This document shows, piece after piece, positions 5,132 through 5,442 of a DNA stretch of 5,442 bases. A model generated the notes under the pieces. The model ran no database searches, had not been told where the DNA came from, and saw nothing but the letters and a program-made list of their open reading frames with translations. The stretch is from Promethearchaeota archaeon (GTDB lineage: Archaea; Asgardarchaeota; Lokiarchaeia; Sigyniarchaeales; SOKP01), in the NCBI GenBank assembly GCA_019057355.1, contig DXJM01000140.1, forward strand, positions 1-5,442. Reading direction: 5' to 3'. A program made the translations under genes and the position numbers. The stretch's first letter is position 1, and each line of letters starts with the position of its first letter.

Positions 5132-5442
5132 TAAAATCATTTTAAAAATATAACTTGATATTTAAGAAGTATGATTGAACCTTTTTTAATTTATACACTT
5201 ATTATATACATTACTAACGTAATTCATTTTCAGGATCTTTTCTACACGTCTGGCTAACCGTGATTCACCCAAAAAAAGAAAAATAAATGATTGGGTTCCT
5301 AACGTGTTAATAATTGATTTTATATTTACATAGAAAGAAAATCTTAATAAGAATTATAATTTCAGTAATTATTTTTATTAATTTTTATTTTCACATCGAC
5401 GCAAATCTTATTAAGTTGAATATCTATATTTATTAAATCAAT

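Larger units (their letters stand above)
5043..5442. other. 400-base gene-free region upstream of AOR
   Basis: No supported gene lies between the AOR start codon and the right edge. The region is AT-rich apart from a more mixed island at about 5231-5270. It contains the candidate promoter described at 5099-5131, an inverted repeat ATTAC-TAAC-GTAAT (5210-5223), another TAAC-GT-GTTA (5300-5309), and CTAAC on the plus strand at 5214, 5253 and 5299, plus one on the minus strand near 5081-5086. Two tiny frames cross the island, a 28-codon plus-strand frame at 5171-5257 and an open minus-strand frame ending at 5186, but neither has a ribosome binding site. I found no cloverleaf or other RNA gene. 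Confidence 0.5.

Noticed and set aside
5140..5160. Classical ModE box (GTTATAT...ATATAAC) upstream of AOR
   Set aside because: Only one half, GTTATAT on the minus strand, is present. The matching inverted half is missing at the expected spacing, and such AT words are common here.
5171..5257. 28-codon hydrophobic plus-strand frame starting MIEPFLIYTL
   Set aside because: Random AT-rich DNA readily gives short hydrophobic frames rich in Ile, Tyr and Leu. There is no Shine-Dalgarno and no independent support for a membrane microprotein.
5231..5285. C/D-box guide RNA or other small RNA in the GC-richer island
   Set aside because: On the minus strand a CTGA (D-box-like) is present, but no proper C box (RTGATGA) precedes it at the right distance, and no stable stem is visible.
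1..5442. CRISPR array, transposon ends, tRNA or rRNA
   Set aside because: No regularly spaced repeats, terminal inverted repeats flanking a transposase, cloverleaf pattern or rRNA-like stretch was found on either strand.

Overview
The window is AT-rich and gene-dense, with five protein-coding genes and about 400 bases of gene-free DNA at the right edge. No RNA gene, CRISPR array, insertion sequence or other mobile element was recognised. An archaeon is the best guess, plausibly an Asgard (Lokiarchaeia-like) lineage. The reasons are a tungstopterin aldehyde ferredoxin oxidoreductase, a ModE-type regulator with only the winged helix, Shine-Dalgarno sites of the GGTGA/GTGAG kind, several starts without any Shine-Dalgarno, and T-tract ends to transcripts. 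None of this is decisive, because anaerobic bacteria also carry these families.

Left part (1-1124): two minus-strand genes, a two-CBS-domain protein (92-538) and, upstream of it, a ModE-like DNA-binding protein (641-1063). An 11-base T-tract on the minus strand lies between them, so they may be separate transcripts. The ModE-like gene is divergent from a metallo-beta-lactamase-fold hydrolase (1125-1868), and both starts share a 61-base region with no Shine-Dalgarno on either side.

Right part (1869-5442): the hydrolase gene converges on a two-gene minus-strand operon. Its first gene encodes a complete AOR-family oxidoreductase (3105-5042), with all four [4Fe-4S] cysteines and both pterin-binding motifs. 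The second, starting 42 bases after the AOR stop, encodes an iron-containing alcohol dehydrogenase (1974-3062) with an intact metal site. The operon ends in two copies of TTTCTTTTTTA read on the minus strand. The region upstream of AOR (5043-5442) holds a possible TATA element, short inverted repeats and a recurring CTAAC word, but no convincing gene.

Working model (inference): AOR interconverts carboxylic acids and aldehydes with ferredoxin, and the dehydrogenase interconverts the aldehyde and alcohol with NAD(P)H. Together they could detoxify aldehydes, consume alcohols, or dispose of reductant by making alcohols. The nearby ModE-like protein, from a family that controls molybdenum/tungsten genes, is an attractive but unproven regulator of the operon. 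I see no clearly unprecedented system; the most interesting points are this redox pair and its possible metal-linked control.
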